Positions 37,644 through 46,854 of a DNA stretch of 64,000 bases are shown here, one piece after another. Where the stretch lies: contig CAWJCH010000011.1 in NCBI GenBank assembly GCA_963841205.1, forward strand, positions 223,511-287,510, given 5' to 3'. Within the stretch, counting starts at the first letter, position 1. Every line of letters starts with the position of its first letter. Both the position numbers and the translations under genes were made by a program. Below the pieces are notes generated by a model, which saw nothing but the letters and a program-made list of their open reading frames with translations, was not told the DNA's origin and searched no databases. This stretch comes from CAWAWP01 sp963841205 (GTDB lineage: Bacteria > Chloroflexota > Ktedonobacteria > Ktedonobacterales > JADMIN01).

Positions 37644-38594
37644 ATGACCTCACCTGCGACGGGCGGCTCAAATCGCCGCGTGGATGTCCGCACTGGCTAT
37701 TACTTTGCCGTCCTCAACGCCATCATCAGCGGATTCGCCATCTACATCAACAGCCAGGGCGTCAAGACGTTTAGCGACTCGACGCTCTACACCGGGCTCA
37801 AGAACGCGGTGGTCGGCGTCGCGCTTGTCATCCCATTCTTCTTCATGGCAAACAGTCGCGCCGAACTCAAGCGCCTCACTGGGCGGCAGTGGGGGTTGCT
37901 GGCTCTGCTCGCCGTCATCGGCGGCAGTGTTCCTTATGCCCTGTTCTTCCGCGGACTTCAGCTTACCACGCCCGTCACGAGCTCGCTCCTCAACCATGCG
38001 CAGTTCGTGATCGTCGCGCTGCTCGCGATCCTCTTCCTCGGCGAGCGTCTTGGCGTGATCATCTGGTTTGCCCTGATTGCCCTTCTCGTCGGGACGACCC
38101 TCGGCTCCAATCTCCATACGCTTGTTTGGAACGAGGGGACGGTGCTGGTCGCGCTCTCTACGCTGCTCTTCGCCGCGGGCGTCGTGCTGGCGAAGCGACT
38201 CTTGAGTGAACTCTCGACGCTCACTGTCATGGCGGCGAAAATGTGCGCTGGCTCTGCGATGCTGTTGATGTACGTTGCCGCGACGGGCCACCTCGGCGCT
38301 GTTGCCAGCCTCACGGCGACGCAGTGGGACTACGTCCTCGTCACCGGGCTGATCTTGCTTGCTTTCACCTACACCGCGTTTATGGCGCTCCGCCACGCCT
38401 CGGCGACGGTCGCCACGGCGATTCCCGCGGCGGCCCCGCTGATCACGACACTGTTGACCGTTCTTGCCGCGCCACACATTACGCTTGCCCCCGTGAACGG
38501 TATTGGATTGGGTGTCATCGCGCTGGCCGCCGCAGTTATCTTTGTGCTCGGCCTGCGGCGCGAAACTGTCGGCGCGAAAGGCACGATCGCGTGA
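37644..38594 (+). CDS. EamA/DMT-family transporter
   Basis: 316 residues from the ATG at 37644 (a GTG at 37626 is also possible). Ten predicted helices in two EamA halves, for example YFAVLNAIISGFAIYINSQG, GLLALLAVIGGSVPYALFFRG, FVIVALLAILFLGERLGVII and TLLTVLAAPHITLAPVNGIG. The substrate is unknown; the fold exports metabolites or amino acids. It sits between hypC and the DUF6390-like gene and may be part of the hydrogenase transcript. Its stop overlaps the next start. Confidence 0.88.
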   Translation: MTSPATGGSNRRVDVRTGYYFAVLNAIISGFAIYINSQGVKTFSDSTLYTGLKNAVVGVALVIPFFFMANSRAELKRLTGRQWGLLALLAVIGGSVPYALFFRGLQLTTPVTSSLLNHAQFVIVALLAILFLGERLGVIIWFALIALLVGTTLGSNLHTLVWNEGTVLVALSTLLFAAGVVLAKRLLSELSTLTVMAAKMCAGSAMLLMYVAATGHLGAVASLTATQWDYVLVTGLILLAFTYTAFMALRHASATVATAIPAAAPLITTLLTVLAAPHITLAPVNGIGLGVIALAAAVIFVLGLRRETVGAKGTIA

Positions 38595-39358
38595 GCGCCA
38601 ACCCTTCAATGAATTCCGGTGGCGTATCGGGTGCTGTGCTCTTTGGCCGGTACGCATTTCCGCCGAATCGCCTCGGTTACTGTGGACCGGAGGATCATGT
38701 TGCGCTGCTCGAGTATGTGTCGGAGAAGCGCACCGAGCGCGGACTTGTTGAATTGGAGAAGCGCTTCTCCGGTGCGTATCCATATCTGCAACTGATCGCT
38801 CAGGCCAATAGCATCGCCGATCCATTTGATCGGCGAGTCGTCGAGGCCTATTGGATCGGTAACGGTTGTCTGGATCGCGTAGGAGCGGCAGACTTCCAAG
38901 AATCGCTTCATGAACGCTTCCGCGACCGTATGGACTCGCGCAGCTTCGGTTGGCTCGAGACCAAGCTCGAGTTGGGCGCGCGCCCGCACCACAACTTCCA
39001 CGTCTTCGATGTCTATATGCGTGCTGGTCTAATGAATGATCGTACCGCGCCGATCCTTTTGGAGACGATGGACAGCTGTCGCATTAGTTGGGGAACGGTG
39101 GTTGCTCTGGATGGTGCCGAACTTATTGTGGAGCGATCGGCGCTGGAGCTTCTTGGCGGGAAGCTCGAACTCGGTGCTCCGCGTCACGCGCGCATCCTTC
39201 GTCAACTTGACGGTCGGGGATTTGCCGATGATGTGCGTCCTGGCGACATCGTCTCAGTCCACTGGAACTGGGCCTGTGACGTGCTCAAACCTGACGCTCT
39301 GACCCGGCTCAAACGCTCAAATACTCGGGCACTCGAGCTTGCGAACACCACCCTTTGA
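38591..39358 (+). CDS. DUF6390-like protein of the hydrogenase locus
   Basis: 255 residues from the GTG at 38591 (overlapping GTGA with the EamA stop). The block FGRYAFPPNRLGYCGPEDH, then YWIGNGCLDRV, HHNFHVFDVYMRAGL and GDIVSVHWNWACDVL fit DUF6390, a family met mainly next to [NiFe] hydrogenases in Actinobacteria and Chloroflexota. It has no membrane segment. The role is not known; a job in maturation or assembly is an inference from location. Confidence 0.7.
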   Translation: MSANPSMNSGGVSGAVLFGRYAFPPNRLGYCGPEDHVALLEYVSEKRTERGLVELEKRFSGAYPYLQLIAQANSIADPFDRRVVEAYWIGNGCLDRVGAADFQESLHERFRDRMDSRSFGWLETKLELGARPHHNFHVFDVYMRAGLMNDRTAPILLETMDSCRISWGTVVALDGAELIVERSALELLGGKLELGAPRHARILRQLDGRGFADDVRPGDIVSVHWNWACDVLKPDALTRLKRSNTRALELANTTL

Positions 39359-39371
39359 CCGCTGGCCTGTT

Positions 39372-39395
39372 GAACAATTGCACTGCGAATTGTTC
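39372..39395. terminator. Inverted repeat after the DUF6390-like gene
   Basis: gaacaatt/aattgttc (39372-39379 with 39388-39395), 8-base arms with an 8-base loop. It lies 13 bases after the stop and just before the IS630 end. Confidence 0.5.
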
Positions 39396-39399
39396 GCTC

Positions 39400-40475
39400 T
39401 ACTGACCTCGGCGTGAGAGCATGAATCTTGCGAGCACTGGGGGTATGAGTACATCCAAGAGACTCGCGGACTCCTGGGAATGGCAGCGTCAGCGCGCCTG
39501 GGAGTTGCACCACCAAGGTTGGTGGCAGAAGGACATCGCGGCAGCGTTGGGCGTCAGTTGCGCCGCCGTCTGCCAGTGGATCAAGCGGGCGCACGAGAAG
39601 GGCGTGGAGGCGCTGCGCACGCAGCCCCGCCCCGGTGGCCCCGCCAAGTTGACGGTCGAGCAGCGCGCCCAGATCCCGGCGTTGTTGGCGCGCGGGGCCG
39701 AGACGTATGGATTCCGCGGCGACGTGTGGACGGCCAGCCGCGTCGCGGTGGTGATCTGGCGCACCTTTGGTGTCCGCTATCACCGCGATCAGGTCAGCCG
39801 CTTGTTGCGCCAGGCGGGCTGGAGTCGCCAGCAGCCTATCGAGCGGGCCGCGCAGCGCGACGAGCAGGCCATTGCGCAGTGGTATGCCGAGCGCTGGCCA
39901 GCGCTCCAAAAAAGCAGCTGAGGAAGGTTCCACCATCGTCTGGGGAGACGAAGCCGGTTTCTACCTGTTGCCCTTGGCGGTGCGCACGTGGGCGCCGCGG
40001 GGGCAGACGCCGATCCTACACGTCCCCCTGCCCCATGACCATCTGGCAGCGATCAGTGGCATCACGCTGGACGGGCGCCTCGACCTGCAGACGCGGAAAG
40101 ACGCCTTCAACGCCGAAGGGGTCGTGGGCTTCCTGCGCGTGAGGCACGCGCAAGCTGCGCGGCAAGGTCCTGGTCATCTGGGACGGATCGCCGATCCACA
40201 AGGGGCAGCCGATCAAGGATTTCCTCACGCGCGGCGCGGCGAAGCGCCTCCACCTGGAACGCTTGCCCGGCTACGCGCCCGACCTCAATCCGGACGAGGG
40301 GATCTGGAACTTGCTCAAGCGCGTCGAGCTCAAGAACCGCTGCTGCCGCGACCTGGCCGAACTCAACCTGGAGCTGCGCCGCGCCAAAGAGCGCTTGCGC
40401 TACAAGCGCGACCTCATCCAGGCCTGTTCGGTCCACTGTGGCTACTCGGTTTAGCAAACGATGCCGAGGTCAGTA
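39400..40475 (+). mobile_element. IS630-family insertion sequence with intact ends
   Basis: Inverted ends tactgacctcggc (39400-39412) and gccgaggtcagta (40463-40475), perfect over 13 bases, each ending in TA. Duplication of TA is the rule for IS630/Tc1-mariner insertions. Length about 1.07 kb. It holds one transposase gene with two frameshifts. Confidence 0.88.
39445..40454 (+). pseudogene. IS630-family transposase, frame broken twice
   Basis: The N-terminal helix-turn-helix is clear (WWQKDIAAALGVSCAAVCQWIKRA). The DDE core is TIVWGDEAGFYL (first Asp), LVIWDGSPIHKG (second Asp), and LPGYAPDLNPDEGIWNLLKR (Glu in the PDLNPDEG block). +1 shifts lie at the A6 run near 39912 and near 40143. Some IS630-type transposases are made by frameshifting, so the A6 site could be programmed; the second site has no such run. 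Confidence 0.88.
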
Positions 40476-40500
40476 AGTCATGGTCCTGACATGCTGTGGA

Positions 40501-40547
40501 GGTTCTCTTCACCTCTGCGGGTCATCCGTGCGGAGGTGAAGAGAACC
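40501..40547. repeat. Dispersed 18-base repeat as an inverted pair
   Basis: ggttctcttcacctctgc at 40501-40518 and its perfect inverse gcggaggtgaagagaacc at 40530-40547 (one mismatch against the first copy), 11 bases apart. It is 25 bases after the IS630 end. Single copies stand at 29116 and 48838. Confidence 0.75.
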
Positions 40548-40635
40548 GTTTCCGGGCGAGTCAAGGGTATCCTCAACGCGAGTGGTGGTGGATAACGTAA
40601 CTCACCCAACCGTCATTGCACCAAGGATGGTTATC

Positions 40636-42240
40636 TCATGCATTGGCAGCTGGAGATGCTGGCGCTCCTGCGGCAACTTCAGCATGCGCCTGCCGATAGT
40701 GATCTCGCCAGATCAGGCGATGGATGCCTACGACCTTGGGGATGCGGTTCAACCCCGGGATGTAGGGGACGAAGACGAGGATCAGCGTGAGGATCGCCAT
40801 GGTGATCCACACGGCGATGTCGGCGTTCGGGCCGTTGAACGGGCCAAATGGCACCTGGTACCAGAAGGTGTAGAGCCAGAGCCATGCCTGGCCCGGGTAC
40901 GCGCCCGTCTCGTTCATCATGCCCCACTGGGTGCCCAGCAGATTGAGCTGAGCAGCCTTGCCCGGGAGGGCATCCTCCGCGAGGAACAGCAATGGCTTCG
41001 TGTAGTCGGTCTGGTAGAACCTGCCATCGCTGAGCAGCAGGCCGTCGAGCGCGCCGCTCCGTCCGATGTCGAGCAGCGATCCAAGCATCACCGGCAATGG
41101 GCCATAGTCACCCGTGGGCACAACCAACTGCCCTTGAGCATCGAGCGAGCCATCGACTTTGCCGAGCGCCGCGGCATAGTTGTTCTCCCAGGTTGTCTGT
41201 TGATCGGCTGACGCTGCGGCGAAGGTCTGCAACGCCGTGCTCACGTTGGTGTTCTTCACCGTGGCGAGGGGACCAAGCACGTAGGCCTGCGCCGTGTCGA
41301 TCGGCAAGGAGACCCCCGCGAGTTGTTGCGGGGAAACCGGCCCGACTGACTGAACCGAACCGCTGTTGCTGTTGTAGGGCTGGCCGTACTGGGCCAGCAG
41401 GCTGTTGCCCGCGAGCTCGGAGAGCGAGACCGTGGTGAAGCCGAGCGGATCGGTCTGGGCCACGCTCTGCATCGTCAGCGGCGCGTCGTCGGGCGAGGAG
41501 AAGATGAAGGCGCACGCCGCCACCAGCACCAGCACGATCGCGCCGGAGAGCAGCACTTCCCGGATGAGATCGTACGGCGCCATGCGCACGCCCCGGTAGT
41601 ACTGCTGCTGGGTCATGCCGGGGGCGTAGGGCTCGCGCTGCTCGCCCGTGATGGGGAACGGGCGCACCACGCCACGCAGACGCACCATCAGCAGATGCAG
41701 CCCGACGAGCGCCGAGACGACGAGCGGCAGGAGGTAGACGTGGATGGTATACATCTGCCCGAAGTTGAGCACGTTGAAGAAGCCGCCGACGCCGATCGAA
41801 TTCATTGCATCCTTCGCGGAGGCGGCGATCCACTGCGAGTCGAAGTTGCTCTGCGAGAGGTAGCCGGTGAAGGCCGCCATGATGCTGACGACGAAGGTGA
41901 TCGCGCCGATCGCCCAGGTGCGGCCGCGACCGTCACGCCAGGCGGCCTGGAAGAACATCGCCCACAGATGCAGCACCATGAAGAAGAAGAAGGCCTGTAC
42001 GCTCCACAGATGAAGGCTGTTGAACCAATGACCGACGGCGTTGAGGTGCCACCACTGCGGGCCGAAGAACGCCAGCACTGTGCCGGAAGCGATCACGAGG
42101 ATCAGGCTGGCGATGGTGAGCGCGCCGAAGAGATAGACGCTCGAACGCACGTAGGTGGGCTGTTGGTCCGGCAGCACCTGCTCGGCGGGAAATCGCGATC
42201 CAAGCTCCTCGCGAAGGGATTTCGTCCAATTCGAGGCCAT
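40636..42240 (-). CDS. Cytochrome b (bc-type) with large extra domain
   Basis: 534 residues from the ATG at 42240 (AAGGAGAGGGG upstream). The first half is a four-helix cytochrome b: HWFNSLHLWSVQAFFFFMVLHL and FGQMYTIHVYLLPLVVSALVGLH hold two His pairs for hemes, and TGYLSQSNFDSQWI is the Qo-side turn. A further helix (LLSGAIVLVLVAACAFIF) is followed by about 230 predicted outside residues (Ser/Gln/Ala-rich, no recognised domain). Then comes a last helix (IAVWITMAILTLILVFVPYI). The usual PEWYFL block was not seen. No Rieske gene is nearby. Confidence 0.82.
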   Translation of the reverse strand: MASNWTKSLREELGSRFPAEQVLPDQQPTYVRSSVYLFGALTIASLILVIASGTVLAFFGPQWWHLNAVGHWFNSLHLWSVQAFFFFMVLHLWAMFFQAAWRDGRGRTWAIGAITFVVSIMAAFTGYLSQSNFDSQWIAASAKDAMNSIGVGGFFNVLNFGQMYTIHVYLLPLVVSALVGLHLLMVRLRGVVRPFPITGEQREPYAPGMTQQQYYRGVRMAPYDLIREVLLSGAIVLVLVAACAFIFSSPDDAPLTMQSVAQTDPLGFTTVSLSELAGNSLLAQYGQPYNSNSGSVQSVGPVSPQQLAGVSLPIDTAQAYVLGPLATVKNTNVSTALQTFAAASADQQTTWENNYAAALGKVDGSLDAQGQLVVPTGDYGPLPVMLGSLLDIGRSGALDGLLLSDGRFYQTDYTKPLLFLAEDALPGKAAQLNLLGTQWGMMNETGAYPGQAWLWLYTFWYQVPFGPFNGPNADIAVWITMAILTLILVFVPYIPGLNRIPKVVGIHRLIWRDHYRQAHAEVAAGAPASPAANA

Positions 42241-42257
42241 AGCGGTCGCCCCTCTCC

Positions 42258-42383
42258 TTAGTTGTCTTGCTCTTGCGGGAGCTTGAGGAACAATGCCAGG
42301 CCAAAGACCACCAGCATCAGTCCGATGACGATCAGGTTGGGTACGCTGATGAGCAGGATGCCGATGTGAATGTACTGCGCCAC
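42258..42383 (-). CDS. 41-residue single-pass membrane protein ahead of cytochrome b
   Basis: A GTG start at 42383 stands 5 bases behind a perfect AAGGAGG, and the frame closes 17 bases before cytochrome b. The protein is one helix (IHIGILLISVPNLIVIGLML) with a short charged tail LPQEQDN. Such tiny membrane proteins are often subunits of quinol-oxidising complexes. Family unknown. Confidence 0.7.
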   Translation of the reverse strand: MAQYIHIGILLISVPNLIVIGLMLVVFGLALFLKLPQEQDN

Positions 42384-42943
42384 GACGCTCCTCCTTCGCG
42401 GTACGGTCTTCTGCGCGCGCAAAAAGACACCGCACACAGCTTGGGAGTTTCTCGTCACAACGGCGTCACGAGCCCGCGCAGCCGCATCACATGGAAGTAT
42501 CAGCCGCCGTGAGCGTGGATAGGTGCTAGACCATATCCAGTGCAACACAACCTGTCGGACTGAAACCGAAGGAAGCTGACACCGCGGTCATGCACCGTCA
42601 CATCGCGTATTTAGATCGCTCAATTATGTCAAATTCAATGTGCTATACGAACTGGCGAGCACTCTAAGTTTCGGATTCCTCATGCGATTCCTGACTCGGT
42701 GAGTGGGCCAGGCAAGGGTTTCACGATGTTGGTGTCCAATGATCATTCTCCACGCAAAAGGATTTGTCCTGAGAGGGAAGTGAGATAGTCCTCGCTCCTG
42801 CTGAGAGTCGACCGTGAGTCCTGACCGCTATCCTTGCCGTATCGTCGTTCATTATTTGCATTATGTTCGTCGACGCTACTGCACATGAAGCATCCGCGGT
42901 GGTGCGTCGAACCAAATCACGACACCGGGAATGAGCGCACTAC
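42384..42943. other. Intergenic region
   Basis: No gene recognised between the small membrane gene and the histidine kinase, which face away from each other. Promoters for both must lie here. The part near 42590-42670 is clearly AT-richer than its surroundings. Confidence 0.45.
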
Positions 42944-43915
42944 ATGCCCGAAGCTCCGCGCGATTCGAATCGCATCGAAGCCATCGTGATGGATCTCGTC
43001 AGTCACGAACTCCGCAGCCCGCTCACCGCGATTCGTGGCTACGCCGAAACCCTGCTGCGACGAGTGGGACGACTCCCCCTGGAAGACCAAGAGGAGTTCC
43101 TGCATAACATCTTGCAGTCGACCACGCGATTGGAGTATCGCCTCAATCAGATGCTCGATCTCGCCGAGTTGCGCGCCGGCAGGGTCTCACCACCGTCGGA
43201 ACACGTCGATATGGCCTACGCGATCCGCGCGGCGATCGAGGTTGCCTGCGGGCGACCACGCCTCGAGACTTACGGCGATGCGACGATGGAGGACGCCCCC
43301 CTGCCACCACCGACGATCGCGCTGCATCTCATCTCCGACGAGACCGCCAAGACGCCTCCTGCACAGGCGGAGAGCGACGCGCTCGCCTTCCCGGTGCTCG
43401 GCGATGCGCGACGGCTGCACGATGTCCTGCTGCACGTCCTCGCCAACGCGCTGCGCCACTCCCCCCCAGGGAACACGGTTGAGGTCCAGGTGCGCTCCAT
43501 CGCACGATGCGACGCCTTCGCCGAAGCAGCCGCGCGCGGCACTCTCGGCCTGGAGGATTCAGTCAGGGCATCGCAGGTACGCCCTGAACGTGAATCGGGG
43601 GCAAAGTCGGGCACAGGAAGTCTCCCGCAACTCCCTCCCGCGCCCCGCGTGATCGAGATCGCCATCAACGATGCGGGAGCTGGCATCGCGCCGGAGCATT
43701 TGGAGCGCATCTTCGAGCCCTTCTATCAGGTCGATCAGCAGCTCTCGCGGGGCGTGGAGGGACTGGGGTTGGGGTTGCCCATCTGCCGGGAAGTGATCCA
43801 CCTGCACGACGGGCTGATCTGGGCAGAAAGTGCCCCAGGCGACGGAACGTCGATTCGCATCCTGCTCCCGCGTCGGGAGCAAGAACCATCCACGAGTCGG
43901 CGAAAACGACGCTGA
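42944..43915 (+). CDS. Sensor histidine kinase without input domain
   Basis: 323 residues. It starts almost at the H-box (VMDLVSHELRSPLTAIRGYA), then the N-box LLHVLANALRHSPPGNTV, G1 INDAGAGIAPEHLERI, F-box IFEPFYQ and G2 GLGLGLPICREV. No membrane helix, PAS or GAF region precedes the H-box. An unusual insert of about 35 residues (SVRASQVRPERESGAKS) lies between N and G1. No response regulator is adjacent, so it is an orphan. Its input must come from a partner. Confidence 0.9.
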   Translation: MPEAPRDSNRIEAIVMDLVSHELRSPLTAIRGYAETLLRRVGRLPLEDQEEFLHNILQSTTRLEYRLNQMLDLAELRAGRVSPPSEHVDMAYAIRAAIEVACGRPRLETYGDATMEDAPLPPPTIALHLISDETAKTPPAQAESDALAFPVLGDARRLHDVLLHVLANALRHSPPGNTVEVQVRSIARCDAFAEAAARGTLGLEDSVRASQVRPERESGAKSGTGSLPQLPPAPRVIEIAINDAGAGIAPEHLERIFEPFYQVDQQLSRGVEGLGLGLPICREVIHLHDGLIWAESAPGDGTSIRILLPRREQEPSTSRRKRR

Positions 43916-44109
43916 TGCTCGCAGGGACGGCTTCAGGACCGCAGAACGAGTCAGCGCAAATTGGCGGGTCATGTGTGACAGGATGGGCACGGCTACGCGG
44001 CATAGGGCATAACATGGTTGAGGGCGATGTGAGCACTTGACGTTTCGGGCAGCTCCATTTGGTAGTTGCAGACCCACCTGCTGTAGCAGTGATTCTGTTC
44101 ACCTCAGTG

Positions 44110-45264
44110 TGTACGGTTAACCTTCTTCCCGTGCATTATGCTAGACTACTCGTGAGGTGAGCAGGCTAGCGGGAGGAAGGGAGCAGACGAGCAGGGCGAC
44201 GGCGACGACGGCGACCACCACGACGTCGAAGGGCTCGAAGGCGCCGGCTGAGAAGCTGGCGCGGCAGCGCCTGAGCGTGCTGGAGCTGGCGCTGAGCCTG
44301 GGCAGCGTCAGCGAGGCCTGCCGCCAACGCGGCATGAACCGCAGCCAGTTCTACGAGTTCAAGCGGCGCTACCAGGAGCAGGGGCTGGCAGGCCTCAAGG
44401 ACCTGCCGCCGATTCATAAGACGCACCCGCAGACCACGCCGCCCGAGGTGGTCGAGCGGGTGCTGGCGTTGAGCCTGGAGCGGCCCGGCTGGGGCTGCTA
44501 CAAGCTCAGCGACTTCCTCAAACTGCAGGGTAGCAGCGTCAGCGGCCCGACCATCCAAGGCCTCCTGGCCAAGCAGGGCCTGGGTAGCAAATACGAGCGC
44601 CTGCTGCGGCTGGAGGAACGGACGCTGGAAGAAGGGATCGAGTTGACCCCGGAGCAGGTCGCGCTGCTCGAGAAGGCCAACCCCTGCTTCCGCGAGCGCC
44701 ACGTGGAATCCGCGCGGCCCGGCGAGCTGCTCTGCCAGGACACGTATTTCGTCGGCGTCTTCAAGGGTGTTGGGAAGGTGTATTTGCACTCGGTCGTCGA
44801 CACCTTCGGTTCGTACGCCTTCGGCTTCGTGTATGCCGGGCGCGTCCCCGAGGCGGCGGTCGCGGTGCTGCACAACGACGTCCTGCCCTTCTATCAGGAT
44901 CGCGGCATCCCGCTGGGCGCTGTGCTCACCGACAACGGGCGCGAGTTCTGCGGCACCGAGGCGCACCCCTTCGAGCTCTATCTCGCACTCAATGACGTCG
45001 AACACCGCCGCACCAAGGTGCGCAGTCCCCGCACCAACGGGTTCGTCGAGCGCTTCCACTTCACCTTCCAGGAAGAATTCCTCAAGCCGGCGCTGTACTC
45101 ACGGTTCTACCCGACGCCGGAAGACCTGCAGGTGGACCTGGACACCTGGCTGGTCCATTACAATACCGAGCGACCGCACCGCGGCTACCGCAACCGCGGC
45201 AAACGCCCGATGGATACCGTCAACGACTACTTGACACGTGTGCGCCAAGAAGGTTAACCGTACA
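44110..45264 (+). mobile_element. IS481-family insertion sequence
   Basis: Perfect 18-base inverted ends tgtacggttaaccttctt (44110-44127) and aagaaggttaaccgtaca (45247-45264); length 1155 bases with one intact transposase. No clear target duplication. The left flank holds a diverged copy of the dispersed 18-base repeat (gattctgttcacctcag), cut off at the IS end. Confidence 0.92.
44157..45257 (+). CDS. IS481-family transposase
   Basis: 366 residues from a GTG. The helix-turn-helix is SVSEACRQRGMNRSQFYEFK, and the DDE core is LLCQDTYFVGVF (Asp), AVLTDNGREFCG (Asp) and NGFVERFHFTFQEEF (Glu), followed by NTERPHRGYRNRGKRP, a standard rve/IS481 ending. The Ala/Thr-rich N-terminus (TATTATTTTSKGSK) suggests that the start may be a little downstream. 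The gene fills the element between both ends and looks functional. Confidence 0.92.
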   Translation: MSRLAGGREQTSRATATTATTTTSKGSKAPAEKLARQRLSVLELALSLGSVSEACRQRGMNRSQFYEFKRRYQEQGLAGLKDLPPIHKTHPQTTPPEVVERVLALSLERPGWGCYKLSDFLKLQGSSVSGPTIQGLLAKQGLGSKYERLLRLEERTLEEGIELTPEQVALLEKANPCFRERHVESARPGELLCQDTYFVGVFKGVGKVYLHSVVDTFGSYAFGFVYAGRVPEAAVAVLHNDVLPFYQDRGIPLGAVLTDNGREFCGTEAHPFELYLALNDVEHRRTKVRSPRTNGFVERFHFTFQEEFLKPALYSRFYPTPEDLQVDLDTWLVHYNTERPHRGYRNRGKRPMDTVNDYLTRVRQEG

Positions 45265-45382
45265 TCCTGGGTCTCGCCTGCGACATCTTCCACCTTCGTC
45301 GTGCGCCTTTGTTCTCCCTTGCCTGAAGGATGTCAAAAGAGCCAAAGCGTCTGTACTTCCTGGGCTTGTTCTCGCATCTCTT

Positions 45383-45787
45383 CTAGAGATTCCTCACATC
45401 ACCATCCAAGACTCTCGCCTCAAATGCCAGCACCTCTTCAAGAATATAGGGCTGGTCTGGAATGGGATTAAGCAAATAGATTCTCTTACCCAAATAATGC
45501 GCGAATCCAAGCTCTAGAAAGGTATTTGCGCCAATGTAGTTCTTGATGTCGCTTTTAGTTACGTTAACGACCAGTACCGCATCAGACCTTTCAATCTTGC
45601 GAAAATGCTCACTGACTAAATCATGTGCTCTCTTAGCCTGAACACGCGCAGATCCATCGTCCGACCAATAATCCAACCCGGGCACTTCAATGGGCATAAG
45701 CACTTCATGACCCATCTCCTCCAACCGTTCTTGAATTACAACCATAGTATCGAAGAACTTGAGAGAGCCACAGATGGCAATCTTCAT
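45383..45787 (-). CDS. Nucleoside 2-deoxyribosyltransferase-like protein
   Basis: 134 residues from the ATG at 45787, behind AAGGAGG. The Rossmann-type N-terminus MKIAICGSLKFFDTMVVIQE, then GHEVLMPIEV, and the later VLVVNVTKSDIKNYIGANTF and LELGFAHYLGKRIYLLNP fit NDT-like (PF05014) proteins. In these the Asn/Gly/Glu region forms the active pocket. Similar proteins hydrolyse nucleotides or sense nucleosides. Codon use and base content are AT-richer than neighbouring genes, which suggests transfer. It stands alone next to the IS481 end. Confidence 0.75.
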   Translation of the reverse strand: MKIAICGSLKFFDTMVVIQERLEEMGHEVLMPIEVPGLDYWSDDGSARVQAKRAHDLVSEHFRKIERSDAVLVVNVTKSDIKNYIGANTFLELGFAHYLGKRIYLLNPIPDQPYILEEVLAFEARVLDGDVRNL

Positions 45788-46063
45788 CCCTTGTTTCCTC
45801 CTTATCTTCACTACACGCAAACCGTATCGCCGCACCAGTTCGGGGGTGCTCAGCAAAATAGGCGTTGCGCGTAACGCTCCCTGCTCGTGCGCTGTTCACC
45901 AACTTATAATAGAGACAGGCAACCCAGCAGAGATCACATGAAACGAACCTGATCCATTGCAACACGATGTAGCTGACCTGCGGCTCTTCAGCGAGATCGG
46001 TGCAGCAACCAACCAGACAGCACCGCCTTCCACACGGCCTCCTAAGCCATATGGAAATTGTGT

Positions 46064-46835
46064 CTAAAGCTTGTCCGTGACATCCCAGACCTGTCCATTC
46101 TCTGCGCTGGACAGGTGTGCAACCAGTGCACGACCAGAGATCTCTGGGGCGAGCAGCGTTCCCTGATCCTGATAACGTACGAATCGCGCATGGAGTTGCT
46201 CACCGATCTGTGCGGGATCCTGACTGCGAATCCATGTCTGCATCGCGGTGTCCACTATCCCCGGTCGATAGATGTTGACCGTTACTCCCGTCCCCGCTAA
46301 CTCCGCCGCCAGATTGACCGTGTGCGCCTCAAGCGCGGCCTTCGTGGTGGCGTAACTATTGCCGCCGATCATGGTCTCGGGGTGCGCGGCGATGCCGCTC
46401 GAGACGTTGACGATGCGCCCCCAGCCGCGTTCGCGCATGCCAGGGGAGAAGAACGCGCTCAGGGCCGCGGGTGCGACAACGTTCAGCGTGAGGGCGTCGC
46501 GGAACGCGTCTGGGGCAATCTCGAGCCGAAGGACCGAGCGGCGCGACGGTGGCGGCGTTGTTGATCAGGATGTCGACCACGCCGACGCGACGTCGACGAG
46601 GTCCGCCGCGAGCTTGGCCAGCGCAGACAGGTCCAAGAGATCCGCGGCGAAGACCGTCGCCGCCGCACCTGCCTGGCGCACCTGCTCCGCCGTCGACCTC
46701 GAGCTGTCCCTCCGTGCGGGCGACGAGCGCCACGCGGCTCACGCCCGCACGGGCAAGCGCCACCGCCGTGGCGGCGCCGATGCCGCGCCCACCCCCGGTG
46801 ACGACGGCGGTGCGCCCCGTCAGGAATCCGTCCAT
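46064..46835 (-). pseudogene. Short-chain dehydrogenase, frame broken
   Basis: The start is the ATG at 46835 behind AGGAGG. The NAD-binding TAVVTGGGRGIGAATAVALA, VVDILINNAATVAP, the catalytic block IVNVSSGIAAHP with Ser, and the YxxxK motif as SYATTKAALEAH are all visible. At least two +1 shifts plus one change of two bases lie between 46500 and 46700. Repaired length is about 255 residues, normal for SDRs. Substrate unknown. It is 19 bases behind the peroxiredoxin gene in the same direction. Confidence 0.82.
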
Positions 46836-46854
46836 GCGTGTCCTCCTCACCTCC

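Noticed and set aside
39445..40454. A6 run in the IS630 transposase as proof of programmed frameshifting
   Set aside because: Possible for this family, but a second shift without such a run occurs 230 bases later and many neighbours show the same kind of lesion.
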